A stretch of DNA of 64,000 bases from assembly GCF_024623455.1 (NCBI RefSeq), contig NZ_JANIPJ010000016.1:62001-126000 (forward strand), given 5' to 3'. Positions 26,345 to 36,313 of this stretch are shown here, piece after piece. The position numbers and the translations under genes are program-made. The stretch comes from Paenibacillus soyae. GTDB lineage: Bacteria; Bacillota; Bacilli; Paenibacillales; Paenibacillaceae. The notes beneath the pieces were generated by a model. It did not search any database and had not been told where the DNA came from. It saw only the letters and a program-made list of their open reading frames with translations. The first letter of the stretch is position 1; every line of letters starts with the position of its first letter.

Positions 26345-27370
26345 ATGGCGATCAAAGGCAGAGTCACCGTACAAGAGATAGCCGATATGACAGGCGTGTC
26401 CAAATATGCGGTTTCGCGAGCATTATCCGGCAAATCCGGAGTCAGCGCGAAGACAAGGGAAATGATTCTCCGCGCAGCTGGGCAGCTGGGCTATTTCAAG
26501 GACGATGCGAAGCAATTCGCGGTCGATCCGGTCGACGACAATCAAAGGATTTATGGGACCATCGTCGTGCTGTTTCCTAACGTTCGTTTCCAAAACAATG
26601 AATCCGTGTATTGGGGACCGGTCTTTGACGGCATCAAAGCTCGACTGAACGAGAGAGGGGTGGATATTCTAACCCTAACCGAGCCCTCGAGAGACCATGT
26701 TTTCTCGCTGTTGAATCCGGATGCGATTCAAGGGATCATTACGGTAGGATCCATATCCACCGCGATTTTGCTCGAGATGCGGCGCTTGCATATTCCGGTC
26801 GTCATGGTCGATCATGAGGATCCGGCATATCGTTGCGATACCATCTTCTCCGATAACTTTTCATGCATGAGGGATCTCGTCGCCAAGCTGATCAGCAAAG
26901 GCTATAAGGATCTTCAGTTTCTTGGAGATATCAGCGACGCGCAAAGCTTTTTGGAGCGATATATCGCCTTTAAGACCGTGTTGGATCAAGCCGGCCTGCC
27001 GTATCAGCCCATCCCGGAGCTCATCGGGCCCGAGGCCAAGGACGTGCATCTTCTGATGGAGAATTTTCCGGAGCAGGCGTTGCCGGAGGTACTGGTTTGC
27101 GTGAACGATTCGCACGCTCAATTCGCAATCGAAGCGCTAGAGAAACGCGGGATTCGTATCCCGCAGAGCTGCGCGATAACGGGATTTGACAATACGTTCG
27201 TCCATCTCCCTCTTCTGGCCACCGTGAACGTGAATAAAGAGCTTCTAGGCATGCGGGCCGTGGACCAATTGCTATGGCGAATGGCGAATAGGGGGTCGGC
27301 GTACGAGAAAAAGCTCATATACGGCGATGTCATCCTGCGAGAGCAATTCGCGTACGAGAAACAAGAATAA
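26345..27370 (+). CDS. LacI family transcriptional regulator
   Basis: The 341-residue protein starts after AAAGGGG. The N-terminal LacI helix-turn-helix is clear (TVQEIADMTGVSKYAVSRALSGKSGVSAKT), followed by the hinge and a periplasmic-binding-protein-like sugar domain. It probably represses sugar genes nearby until an inducer binds. The upstream gap holds an 8-bp palindrome TAACGTTA at 26287-26294 that could be its own operator. The dehydrogenase gene follows 27 bp downstream. Confidence 0.9.
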   Translation: MAIKGRVTVQEIADMTGVSKYAVSRALSGKSGVSAKTREMILRAAGQLGYFKDDAKQFAVDPVDDNQRIYGTIVVLFPNVRFQNNESVYWGPVFDGIKARLNERGVDILTLTEPSRDHVFSLLNPDAIQGIITVGSISTAILLEMRRLHIPVVMVDHEDPAYRCDTIFSDNFSCMRDLVAKLISKGYKDLQFLGDISDAQSFLERYIAFKTVLDQAGLPYQPIPELIGPEAKDVHLLMENFPEQALPEVLVCVNDSHAQFAIEALEKRGIRIPQSCAITGFDNTFVHLPLLATVNVNKELLGMRAVDQLLWRMANRGSAYEKKLIYGDVILREQFAYEKQE

Positions 27371-27397
27371 AGCAAATAAAAGGAGATGACCACAGTA

Positions 27398-28123
27398 ATG
27401 GCGCAATCGTTAAAAGCAAAGGTAGCAATCGTAACAGGCGCGGCAAGAGGAATTGGGAAAGCGACGGCAGTCGCATTGGCGAAAGAAGGCGTTAACGTCG
27501 GCTTGATTGCCAGGAATGAAGCGACTTTGAAGGAAGTGGCCGCCGAATTGGAGGGATTGAGCGTTAAAGCCGCTTATGCAACGGCGGATGTATCCTCCAA
27601 GGAGCAAGCGGAAGCAGCGGTTGAAGCTCTGAGAAGCGAGCTAGGCTCGGCTGACATTCTAATCAATAATGCCGGCATTGCGACATTCGGCACTTTATTG
27701 GAGATGGACCCTGAAGAGTGGAAACGGATCATCGATACGAATCTGCTGGGCACCTATTATGTCACGCGCGCGGTGCTGCCTCAATTGATCGAGAAGAATA
27801 GCGGAGACGTCATCAATATTTCTTCCACAAGCGGACTCGCCGGGGCGGCAACCTCCAGCGCTTATAGCGCATCGAAATTTGCGGTAATCGGTTTAACGGA
27901 ATCGCTGGCGCAAGAGGTGCGCCGTAACAATATTCGCGTAACGGCCCTGAACCCTAGCACCGTAGCCACGGACCTGGCGCTTGATCTCAATCTTATTAAG
28001 GAGAACAACGACTCGAAGTTCATGCAGGCGGAAGACATCGCGGAAGTCATCGTCAATCAGCTGAAGCTGAATCCGCGCATCTATGTGAAAACGGCGAGCT
28101 TCATTGCGACGAATCCATACTGA
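27398..28123 (+). CDS. Short-chain dehydrogenase, 3-ketoacyl-ACP reductase-like
   Basis: The 241-residue SDR protein has the nucleotide-binding motif TGAARGIG, NNAG, and the catalytic Ser, YxxxK (SAYSASKFA). I chose ATG at 27398 (MAQSLKAKVAIVTG). The alternative ATG at 27386 directly abuts the ribosome site, leaving no spacer. The family reduces ketones or oxidises alcohols with NAD(P)H. Annotation as FabG-like is by sequence style; a sugar or sugar-acid reductase is possible given the LacI gene just upstream. Confidence 0.88.
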   Translation: MAQSLKAKVAIVTGAARGIGKATAVALAKEGVNVGLIARNEATLKEVAAELEGLSVKAAYATADVSSKEQAEAAVEALRSELGSADILINNAGIATFGTLLEMDPEEWKRIIDTNLLGTYYVTRAVLPQLIEKNSGDVINISSTSGLAGAATSSAYSASKFAVIGLTESLAQEVRRNNIRVTALNPSTVATDLALDLNLIKENNDSKFMQAEDIAEVIVNQLKLNPRIYVKTASFIATNPY

Positions 28124-28139
28124 GCGCATTTCGAACATG

Positions 28140-28179
28140 CCCCTCTCTTGGTCTATGACGAAGAGAGGGGTATTTTTTT
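28140..28179 (+). terminator. Terminator after the dehydrogenase gene
   Basis: CCCCTCTCT (28140-28148) pairs with AGAGAGGGG (28162-28170), followed by TATTTTTTT. It is a textbook intrinsic terminator. Confidence 0.88.
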
Positions 28180-28300
28180 GATTCGGATTGAAGTTCTTAA
28201 AAAACTGACTTTTTGTCTATAAAAACCTCGTTCTCATCGCCTTATTCCTATCCTACAATAAACGTATTTCAGAGTTGAAGAGGCTGGAGGGAATCAGGAC

Positions 28301-29656
28301 ATGCTGGATCTGTTTCATGTAAAGGAGTATGGGGCAAAGGGAGACGGCGCGACGGTAGATACGGCAGCGATTCAAGCCGCGATTGATTCCTGTCATGAGG
28401 CTGGCGGCGGCTATGTCGTTTTGGCGGGCGGAACATTCGTATCGGGCACGATTTTTTTGAAGTCCAATGTTTATTTGCAAATCAATCCGTCCGCGACGCT
28501 GCTTGCCAATCCGGATATCGGGGACTACTCGGAAGGTACGCATTACAACCGATACGTCAATGAAAAGGACATGGACAAATGCCTGATCTACGCGGAAGAC
28601 GCTTCAAACATCGGGGTGGTCGGTAAAGGCGAAATTAACGGAAACGCCGAAGCGTTCCCGAACGAAGGCAGCATTTATCGCCCGATGATGATGCGGTTTC
28701 TCCGCTGCCGCCATATCCATGTGAGGGACTTGCGACTGCATAATTCGACGGCTTGGACCACGGCATTCCTGGACAGCGAAAACATCTGGTGCGACAGTCT
28801 GGACATCCGAAACGACAAAAGGTATAACGGAGACGGTCTTGATTATGACGGATGCCAGAACGTGTTTGTCTCCAATTGCAAAATTTTGGGTACCGACGAT
28901 AATCTTTGTTTGCAGGCGAGCAGCAAAGACTACCCCATGAAAAACGTGCATATAAGCAACTGCCATTTCACGTCGACTTGCGCGGCTGTCCGGATCGGTC
29001 TCAAATCGGTAGGCGATATTTCGAATGTAACGATACAAAACTGCACGTTCGAGAATGTATGGCGGGAAGGGATCAAGATTGAATGCACGGAAGGCGGCCG
29101 AATTTCCGACATCGCGGCGCAAGGTCTCGTCATGAGGAATGTGACGCGCCCCATCTTCATTATTCTGAACAATCGACTCGACGTCATCGGCTCTTCGATC
29201 GGACTGGATGAGATGCCGGAGATCGGCGAATTGGAGCGTATTATGTTATCGGACATTATCGCTACGGACGACGAGGAGATGCGCAGCACGCATTACCGTT
29301 TTACCGACGATGTGATGGGGAGTCCTTCCTTCAACGGCATACGGGTCGATGCTTGCGAGAGCCATCCGATACGGGATCTAACGATTCGGAACATGACCTA
29401 TACGTGTATCGGCGGAGTGAACAAGGAGGACATTCCCGCGCATTATCCGAAGGTATGGGATATGCGGCTGGAGCATCCGGAGGAAGTGTCCGAAAACTAT
29501 TACCCGACATGGAGCCGCACTACGTTCATGGATATCCGCGGCGTGGACAGGCTCGAGCTGGAGGGCGTGAGACTTCGCGCTTTGAACGAAGATACTAGGG
29601 AGTCGTACTTGATTGAAAATTGTAAGACGCTGAATGTTGATATTAAAGAATGTTAA
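28301..29656 (+). CDS. GH28-type polygalacturonase-like protein
   Basis: The 451-residue protein has a right-handed parallel beta-helix and no signal peptide, so it acts in the cytoplasm on imported fragments. The N-terminus (FHVKEYGAKGDGATVDTAAI) is the pectate-lyase-superfamily start. GH28-type acidic motifs are NGDGLDYDG near residue 177 and GTDDNLCLQ near 198; AVRIG replaces the usual RIK strand. The HG motif between them is not clear, so activity could differ from polygalacturonase. The start follows GGAGGG, and a -10 box TACAAT at about 28253-28258 precedes it. It is convergent to the giant lyase and probably trims acidic oligosaccharides. Confidence 0.85.
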   Translation: MLDLFHVKEYGAKGDGATVDTAAIQAAIDSCHEAGGGYVVLAGGTFVSGTIFLKSNVYLQINPSATLLANPDIGDYSEGTHYNRYVNEKDMDKCLIYAEDASNIGVVGKGEINGNAEAFPNEGSIYRPMMMRFLRCRHIHVRDLRLHNSTAWTTAFLDSENIWCDSLDIRNDKRYNGDGLDYDGCQNVFVSNCKILGTDDNLCLQASSKDYPMKNVHISNCHFTSTCAAVRIGLKSVGDISNVTIQNCTFENVWREGIKIECTEGGRISDIAAQGLVMRNVTRPIFIILNNRLDVIGSSIGLDEMPEIGELERIMLSDIIATDDEEMRSTHYRFTDDVMGSPSFNGIRVDACESHPIRDLTIRNMTYTCIGGVNKEDIPAHYPKVWDMRLEHPEEVSENYYPTWSRTTFMDIRGVDRLELEGVRLRALNEDTRESYLIENCKTLNVDIKEC

Positions 29657-29659
29657 AAG

Positions 29660-29685
29660 AGGGACGCGATCCGAATCGCGTCCCT
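29660..29685. terminator. Convergent terminator between GH28 and the giant lyase gene
   Basis: AGGGACGCGAT (29660-29670) pairs exactly with ATCGCGTCCCT (29675-29685) around CCGA. TTCTG follows rightward and CTTTTAACA leftward, so it can act in both directions. Confidence 0.78.
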
Positions 29686-29717
29686 TTCTGCATCGAACAG
29701 AAATCCCAAAAGAACAG

Positions 29718-32700
29718 TTAGTCGATAAATTCGGCTTGTTTCAGGAATCGCTTTATCATAACCGCGGCTTCGGCGCGAGTTGCCAAGGCCCTCGGTGCCA
29801 GCATGAATTCTTCCTTCCCAATCACGATGCCGGTACGTACCGCTTGGGCAAGCTCTTGATGCGCCCAGACGATGTAATCGGCATCCTTGGATTCCCCTAA
29901 GATGTCCGCCAGCTCATCCGAAGAAAGCTCTTCAGCCGGATTTCCGGCAAATTTCAGGGCACGGATGACCATAGCCGCAAGCTCTTCGCGCGTGATGAAG
30001 GCTTCGGGACGGAAGGTTCCATCGGCATAGCCGTTCACGATGCCTGCGCTGACGGCTGTCGCGACGGCAGCCGCGTACCAATCGCCGCTTCCGACGTCGC
30101 TGAAGCCGGTTTTGCCGTCACCGTCGATGGTTAAACCTAGCGAGCGGACGATCAGCGCCGCGAATTCCGCTCTCGTTATCTCCCGTTCCGGAGCGAAGGA
30201 CGCGGCCGTCACTCCGTTTACGATCAGCTTGCCGGCCATCTGCTCGATATCCGAGTTGGCCCAGTGACCAACCAGATCCTCGAACGTTCTGTTTACTTCC
30301 AGCACCGTATAGATGCTGTTGCCCGGCCTGTAGAACTCCGCTTCCGACTCCCCGAACCGGCTCGGCACGAAGGAGAAGATGCCTGTTGCCGGGTCGAATA
30401 AAGCGACCGTGGCGGACGAAGAAGCGGGCTCCCTCAGCGGAATGGTCCGTTTCACGTACAAACTGCCGAAGCTTTCGATGGCGACGGACTTACCGACCGA
30501 GGATCGCACGGTCAGGCTGAAGTCGATCACATCCGCAAGCGCCGAAGCTCCTATGGAAGTCATCTTGTCGATTACGGCTTGCTCCGCTTCGCCTGCCACC
30601 TTCGTTACGCCGACATGAATACTAAGCTCGGTCATTGGCACATTAAACTCCGCCGAAAGCTTCTGCAAATCAAGAACAGCCAGCGGCAAGAGGTAAGTAC
30701 CGTTCGCGGTTATAATTTCCAGTTCTGCGTCAGAACCTTCGGCAGTCTCGGCTAGAGCGGAAGCGGGAAGGATGACGATGTCCCCTTTGGTTTGAATCGT
30801 CACGCGCGCGGATTGCTTCAAGGCGTCCCCGAGCGTCCCGGCATCCACTACGCCGTCTTGGCCAATGTTGAGCAGATCCTGGCCGCCTGGAAGGACGATG
30901 CCTATGCCGGAGCCGTCCGGAATATCCGGAGTCTGCTCGGCCGGCGCCTTGAACACGGTCAGACTCGCGGCCGCCGCCGTTACGGTCACTTCGCCACCCA
31001 CTGAAGGATATCCCGTCCCGGTCTTCAAGTCCGCGAGGGACTTGGCTGATGGGAGAACGATTTGCGCATCCGCATCGCCGTTATTGACGACAGCGTAAGC
31101 CTGCTGTCCCGAAGCCGTCTCCAGCAAATACACATCGACGGGACCCGCGCCGATAGGAAGCTTTTCGGCTTTTTTCAGTCCTTCCGCGCCCTTCGCTTTC
31201 GGATAGAGCACGGTCAAGTAGTTTTGATTCGGATCGTTCGTTACGCGAATATATTCCAGCTTCGTTTCGCCGTCGACGGCAGGAACCATATTCGTGGCCC
31301 GGCCCCATTCCTGAGTAATCGACGGGTTGGCCGGCTGAAGAATCGTGGTCTCCAGATCCATGCCGAAATGGCCGGTCGACGTAATTTTGTTGCCGTCGAT
31401 ATCCGACAGAGCAGCGGAGGCGACGGGCAAATTCCAGATCGTCTCGGCCGATGGTGAGCCTTGAATCCGGTCCCAGATCAGGAACGCTTCGAGGCCATCC
31501 TTCACGTAAGCGATCGTTCTTGTCTGAGAGCCCGCGGAATTCGCGTTCGAATCGGCGATTCGCAGCGACATCGTATCTAAATGCTCATTCGTCGTAAAAG
31601 CGTGGTTCGTGCTGACCGCCGGCGTATTCAGGTAAGACCAGTTGTCCGTTTTCCTGAATTGCACCGTGGCGTGCGAAGCGGAACCGACGTACCAGGATTT
31701 GGTTCCTGCAAAATAGCTTTCGATGCCGGGATCAAGCACCAGAGGCGTGCTGTCCGCATACAACGTAAAGCTGCCTTGGTCGTAATGTCCGTGACCGAGC
31801 GGCGCCGCGTTCGCCATAATGGACATGAACGTGTCCTTCGGCGTCCCGAAATGATCGCGGAACATGACGAGGCCGACGCCCTTATACCGGTCCGTCGATT
31901 GAAGCGCGAGCGGCGAATGAGCCGGTCCGTCATCGAGCGGGGCGAAGAAGCTCTCGAGCAGGATCGTTTCGACACCGTTGGCCGGCAGCCTGCTGCCCGC
32001 TTTCACCCAGGTCTGGTACATATGCGACGCGAGCGTCTCGTTCGTTCTCGCCACCTCGTCGTAATAAATGCCGAGAAGCGAAAACTCGTTGCCCGCGGTC
32101 ATCGTATCGTCGCCGAATACCGGCGAATTGATGGAACCGCCGGTGAAGGCGTAAGCCGGCGTCTGGACTTCCATGTTGTACTGGAACATCTTCACCAGCT
32201 TCGGAAGCGCGAACCAGTCCTCGCCGGTCTGATTGCGCAGCGACTTGGCGTAAGCCGCGAACCGCTGAAGCACGGCGAAGTGATAACGGACGGATTCCGG
32301 CCATTCGCCTTCGTCGCCTACGGCATACTGCAGCTGTGCCTTGATCAGTTTATTGGCGTTCGCGATGTACTGCTTGGCGTTGTCCAGCTCCGGGTACACC
32401 ATGGCGAGCATACTTGCTCCGAGCACGGCGTCGGATTCCCAGTTGGACGCGCCGAGCTGCACCGAATAATCGTCCAGTTCGTTCCGGTCTCTGCCGTCGT
32501 TCAGGAACAGCATGAAGTAATTCAACTTGCGAATCAGGTTGCGATATTCCTCGTCGGAATAAACCTCTGCGTCCTTAATGAACGTTAATGCCGATGCGAC
32601 GATCGAGGCGACGCGGCCGCCCTGTACCTTGCCGTAAGCATCGATGTTATCCGGCCTGGAGTCCTTGACCAGCCAATGCTCGGCTCCTTGCAGGAAGTCG

Positions 32701-35700
32701 TTCAGCCTGAGATCGACCAGCTCTTTCGTTTTGCGGGCGTAGTCGATATCTCCGGTTATGGCGTATGTCAGCGCGTTCGCCTGTACCGCCAGATTCGACG
32801 GAGGAGCGATCGTCGATTTCCGGTTCGTGACAAGCTCCGCGGAGCCGAGCGTCGATCCGTTCGCGTCTTTATAAGTAATAATAGCTTTCACGCCGCTTTT
32901 GAGCTTGCCGTCGATTTTGGCGGCGAACGTCAGCGTATGGGAGAGCCCCGGCGCTACGGCAATCGCCTGCTGGGACGTCCATGCGCCTTGATCGCTCGAG
33001 GTCGGATTTTCGATATACAGGGAGCGATTACCCGTGCTGCTGTAATTGGCGCGATTCTCCCATTTCATAATGGGATTGCCTTTGACGGCGGTTGGCGTCC
33101 AATGCTCCGGCGCCAGCTCGCCCTCTTCGAAATCGGCGTTCCGGATATTCAGGTCCGCCGCGTCGGCAGGGGATATTTTCACATTGTCCACCCAAGCATG
33201 GCCGAGACCGCCTGCTTCGTTGTCCGCGGCGTCCAATGTGAACTGCAGCCGAATGGAAGCGGTGCCGGCCGGGGGCGTGAAATTGAGCGGTTCCGAGCTG
33301 CTCCACAGCTTGTAACGGTCATTCGCGGCATCATAGTCGATCTCCGACTGCAAGAACGATCTTTGAGCCAGGATATCCTCCAAGGACTGCTCATCCGCGA
33401 TTTGCTTTGCTTCCTCGTACTTGGTCTTCAGATCGGGGTTTTGCTCAATCTTGTCTCTCAGCTCCTGCAATCCGTTTTCCGTCCAATAAAGACTGGAGCC
33501 GGGCTCCGCTTCGCTTCGCAGAACTTGAGCGTCGCGCATCGCTTTCATCGCGTCGTACACCTGAACCAACGCGGCAGCCGTCCGCTCCGGATCGCCCTCC
33601 GAATTTGCCTGCTTCGCGGCGGCAACGCTTGCCTTCACCGCGTCCACGACCGCCTGCGGATATTGCCAGCCCTCATCGCCAACGACGGCGTTCCCGGCAA
33701 GCTCATTCGCCAGCCCGACGATGCGATCGAACTTCTCCTGGAGCTTGGCATCCACGATTTGGTTCAGGCTCAGCTCCAGATACGGACGATAGGACGGATT
33801 GGCCGTATCCTTCGAGTGGATTTCCGAAGCCCAGCGCGTACCCGGGACGTTGCTGAAGCCAAGGGTCAATACTTGATCCCCGAGCAGCTCGACGTTCACC
33901 GGCGTCGTCAGGTCCGCATAACCGGTGCCCGCTGCATCCTTGGCGCCTAGAATAAACGTCTTCACGATCGGTCCCAACTCGGGCTCCCCTGTTGCCGGGT
34001 AGACAAGCGTGCTTTCCTGCCAATCGTCGTTGGCTTCGTAATGCACTTGGGTCGTATTGCGGTCGGATTTCCAGTTCGTGACGCGCAGCTCCGCCTTCTT
34101 CACGGCGCCGGCGACCCCGGAGAGGTCGAACCTCATGTAGGCCGTTCGTCCTTCGCTGTAGATCAGACTGCTTCCGTTGTGCGTCGTCGTCTTCTCCGAA
34201 GTCCAGACGAAGGCGTCGTCCGTCGGCTGCAACCGGACGGTCTGGTACGTGCCGGCCAGAATATGGCTGTCCGGATACAAAGCGATGAGCTCTTTGAGAC
34301 CGTATTTCTGGGAATACGGATGCGACGCTTTGGAGTAATGCTCGATGGCGAATTGAATATCCTCATCGGGTCTAGGCTTGTAGAACTCCCGGTGGCGAAC
34401 GAAAGGCACTTCGTACGTGCCGGCCAGAACGGCTTCGGCATGATCGATTTGATCCCGAATGGCTTGCTTCGACGCTTGCGTATGCATCTCCGGATCGATG
34501 AGCAGCAGCGTTTCCGCTTCCCATACAAGGGCAATCAGCTCCTTCCGGTAGGCCGAAAATTCCAGCTTGTTCGCCTCGGCGTCAATGACCCGGTCAGAGG
34601 CCGCGATGCTCTTCAGGAACGCTGTGCCGCCCTCCCGCAGCTGCTTGATGCCGAGCTCCAGATCGCCCGCAGGATCGGAAAGCGCGCTCTGCGCTGACGC
34701 AATCCGCGCGGTCCATTGATCCATAGCGGACTGGGGAACCTGCCCCGGATTCGAGCCGACGGAGTAACGATCCTTCAGCCGGGCGGCGAGCTCCAGCATA
34801 TCTGACAGAGCCTGCTGCTCCTTCGAGTCGGTACGCTCGCCGAGCTTGGGCACGAGCATATTCAGGACAATCGTCTCGGATACGGTGCCATACGTAAGAA
34901 CGGCCCTCATCTTGACATTGGCGTCCTGTCCATCAGCGGCGGGACGGGTAACCTTGCCGGCATTCGTGATAACGTCAGGACTGTCGGAGGACCATCCGAT
35001 GACCGAGAAGCCGTAGCTGCCGACGGAGCGCAAGATGACGTCCTCGTAGACGGTCATATTGTTGTACTCGCCGATTAGAAGCCCTTTGTCGCGAGCGACC
35101 CGCTGATCGTCGGTAGGCGTTGGTTGTTTCTGCACCGTCACCGTCATATCGGCCGTGTCGGTGACGGACCCGAAGGCGATGTTCGCGGTCAAGGTCACCT
35201 GCACGTCGGATTCGGTATATTCCGGTCTGGCGACGACTCCCGATTCGCTCAGAATCTCCGGATGGCTTGAGCTCCAAGCGATGGCCGTATTCGTCTCGCC
35301 TTCGGCCGGAAGCGTCAAATTGTCCGTTACCGTCTGATTGTCGAATTGCTCGAGGAGACGGGCTTTATCATTCGCTACGCGCTCGGTGTCGGTCAAGTGC
35401 CTTAGCGTCGAAACTTCGAGAACCGGCCTCCATGCGGCATTCGCATGTTCTTTGGAGGCCAGGTCGGCTCCGGGGGTGGCCGCGATATTGTCCCTCTTAA
35501 ACACGAGAGAGAGGAGCTTGTCTCCGGCCGATTCGGCCAAGACGGCATCCGTCAGCTGAATCGGCACCAACGTGCCGGCTCCGCCGTTAGCCGCGCAAAG
35601 GCTGCTTCCGCAGGCGTTCTCGATGAGACTGTCTTCGGCAGGATCTTCAGGTCTATTGGCATAAGTGACCGAGGCCTCGGACCATCTGTCGGCTTCGCTG

Positions 35701-36032
35701 CGGTATACGGAGAAAGTGGCGGCGTTCGTGTTCGTCTTGTAAAGCTTGAGCGTGGCGCCCGTAATCGGGTCCGTAATGCCGGACAGGTCGAACTTCATCA
35801 TGAACTGCCTGCCCGCGCCAAGGATAAGCGTGCCTGACGCATAGTTCGTATTCACCGCGCTGCTGCTCGCGTTGACGCTGGCGTCGTCGGTCGGGCTCAA
35901 CTTGACCACGACCGTGCTTGGAGCAGGGTCATCGGCTGCGTAAACAGGGGGAACAGCTCCCAACGTCAGACTGAGAGCCATGCTGGCTGCCAGAGTGGTG
36001 GAAAGGGCGCGCTTCCATAATGTTTTGTGCAT
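29718..36032 (-). CDS. Giant secreted SLH-anchored heparinase II/III-like lyase
   Basis: This 2104-residue surface protein starts at ATG 36032, 10 nt after GGGAGGT; the frame continues 33 nt upstream but lacks a ribosome site. A signal peptide ends near VYAAD. Domains: DNRLRE (about 35-205), two Ig-like repeats (about 225-410), helical region, DNRLRE (about 597-765), a jelly-roll binding module (about 930-1090), an alpha/alpha-toroid and a heparinase II/III beta-domain with GHGHYDQGSF near 1414, then a module (about 1747-1914) shared with the mannanase, and three SLH domains. It should cut an acidic polysaccharide by beta-elimination at the cell surface. The exact polysaccharide lyase family and substrate are unknown. 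It is head-to-head with its cytoplasmic paralog. Confidence 0.88.
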   Translation of the reverse strand: MHKTLWKRALSTTLAASMALSLTLGAVPPVYAADDPAPSTVVVKLSPTDDASVNASSSAVNTNYASGTLILGAGRQFMMKFDLSGITDPITGATLKLYKTNTNAATFSVYRSEADRWSEASVTYANRPEDPAEDSLIENACGSSLCAANGGAGTLVPIQLTDAVLAESAGDKLLSLVFKRDNIAATPGADLASKEHANAAWRPVLEVSTLRHLTDTERVANDKARLLEQFDNQTVTDNLTLPAEGETNTAIAWSSSHPEILSESGVVARPEYTESDVQVTLTANIAFGSVTDTADMTVTVQKQPTPTDDQRVARDKGLLIGEYNNMTVYEDVILRSVGSYGFSVIGWSSDSPDVITNAGKVTRPAADGQDANVKMRAVLTYGTVSETIVLNMLVPKLGERTDSKEQQALSDMLELAARLKDRYSVGSNPGQVPQSAMDQWTARIASAQSALSDPAGDLELGIKQLREGGTAFLKSIAASDRVIDAEANKLEFSAYRKELIALVWEAETLLLIDPEMHTQASKQAIRDQIDHAEAVLAGTYEVPFVRHREFYKPRPDEDIQFAIEHYSKASHPYSQKYGLKELIALYPDSHILAGTYQTVRLQPTDDAFVWTSEKTTTHNGSSLIYSEGRTAYMRFDLSGVAGAVKKAELRVTNWKSDRNTTQVHYEANDDWQESTLVYPATGEPELGPIVKTFILGAKDAAGTGYADLTTPVNVELLGDQVLTLGFSNVPGTRWASEIHSKDTANPSYRPYLELSLNQIVDAKLQEKFDRIVGLANELAGNAVVGDEGWQYPQAVVDAVKASVAAAKQANSEGDPERTAAALVQVYDAMKAMRDAQVLRSEAEPGSSLYWTENGLQELRDKIEQNPDLKTKYEEAKQIADEQSLEDILAQRSFLQSEIDYDAANDRYKLWSSSEPLNFTPPAGTASIRLQFTLDAADNEAGGLGHAWVDNVKISPADAADLNIRNADFEEGELAPEHWTPTAVKGNPIMKWENRANYSSTGNRSLYIENPTSSDQGAWTSQQAIAVAPGLSHTLTFAAKIDGKLKSGVKAIITYKDANGSTLGSAELVTNRKSTIAPPSNLAVQANALTYAITGDIDYARKTKELVDLRLNDFLQGAEHWLVKDSRPDNIDAYGKVQGGRVASIVASALTFIKDAEVYSDEEYRNLIRKLNYFMLFLNDGRDRNELDDYSVQLGASNWESDAVLGASMLAMVYPELDNAKQYIANANKLIKAQLQYAVGDEGEWPESVRYHFAVLQRFAAYAKSLRNQTGEDWFALPKLVKMFQYNMEVQTPAYAFTGGSINSPVFGDDTMTAGNEFSLLGIYYDEVARTNETLASHMYQTWVKAGSRLPANGVETILLESFFAPLDDGPAHSPLALQSTDRYKGVGLVMFRDHFGTPKDTFMSIMANAAPLGHGHYDQGSFTLYADSTPLVLDPGIESYFAGTKSWYVGSASHATVQFRKTDNWSYLNTPAVSTNHAFTTNEHLDTMSLRIADSNANSAGSQTRTIAYVKDGLEAFLIWDRIQGSPSAETIWNLPVASAALSDIDGNKITSTGHFGMDLETTILQPANPSITQEWGRATNMVPAVDGETKLEYIRVTNDPNQNYLTVLYPKAKGAEGLKKAEKLPIGAGPVDVYLLETASGQQAYAVVNNGDADAQIVLPSAKSLADLKTGTGYPSVGGEVTVTAAAASLTVFKAPAEQTPDIPDGSGIGIVLPGGQDLLNIGQDGVVDAGTLGDALKQSARVTIQTKGDIVILPASALAETAEGSDAELEIITANGTYLLPLAVLDLQKLSAEFNVPMTELSIHVGVTKVAGEAEQAVIDKMTSIGASALADVIDFSLTVRSSVGKSVAIESFGSLYVKRTIPLREPASSSATVALFDPATGIFSFVPSRFGESEAEFYRPGNSIYTVLEVNRTFEDLVGHWANSDIEQMAGKLIVNGVTAASFAPEREITRAEFAALIVRSLGLTIDGDGKTGFSDVGSGDWYAAAVATAVSAGIVNGYADGTFRPEAFITREELAAMVIRALKFAGNPAEELSSDELADILGESKDADYIVWAHQELAQAVRTGIVIGKEEFMLAPRALATRAEAAVMIKRFLKQAEFID

Positions 36033-36074
36033 TGCGGGGGTAACCTCCCTTTTTTGATCAGTCATTTCAAACGG

Positions 36075-36090
36075 TTGTAAACGGTTGCAA
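36075..36090. promoter_or_regulatory. Perfect cre box between divergent lyase genes
   Basis: TTGTAAACGGTTGCA (36075-36089) matches WTGNAANCGNWNNCW on the plus strand, and the minus strand reading TTGCAACCGTTTACA (36076-36090) matches as well. It lies 43 bp upstream of the giant lyase start and about 225 bp before the paralog's start. A tandem AAACGGTTG repeat overlaps it. The remaining stretch to 36313 shows no gene that I trust. Confidence 0.6.
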
Positions 36091-36313
36091 CAATATTCGT
36101 TGCGTCTTCACCTCCCTCCGACAAAGTAGCACAAGCAGAAGCATGGATTCTTACGATCTTCAAAATTTGAGCATCGCCAATTTCGGAAGGCAGACTTGCC
36201 GCATGGCAGGCGGACGACAATCGTTACATCTTAACCCGATCATTAATATTCCGTGCTTACCCGCCGTATGGACCCCGTGGGAAAATGGAGCAAACGACAA
36301 GGGGGGAAGCGTT

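Noticed and set aside
31581..33950. Two long rightward frames (335 and 424 codons) opposite the giant lyase
   Set aside because: Arg-rich shadow translations without start signals; the opposite strand encodes the clear SLH lyase.
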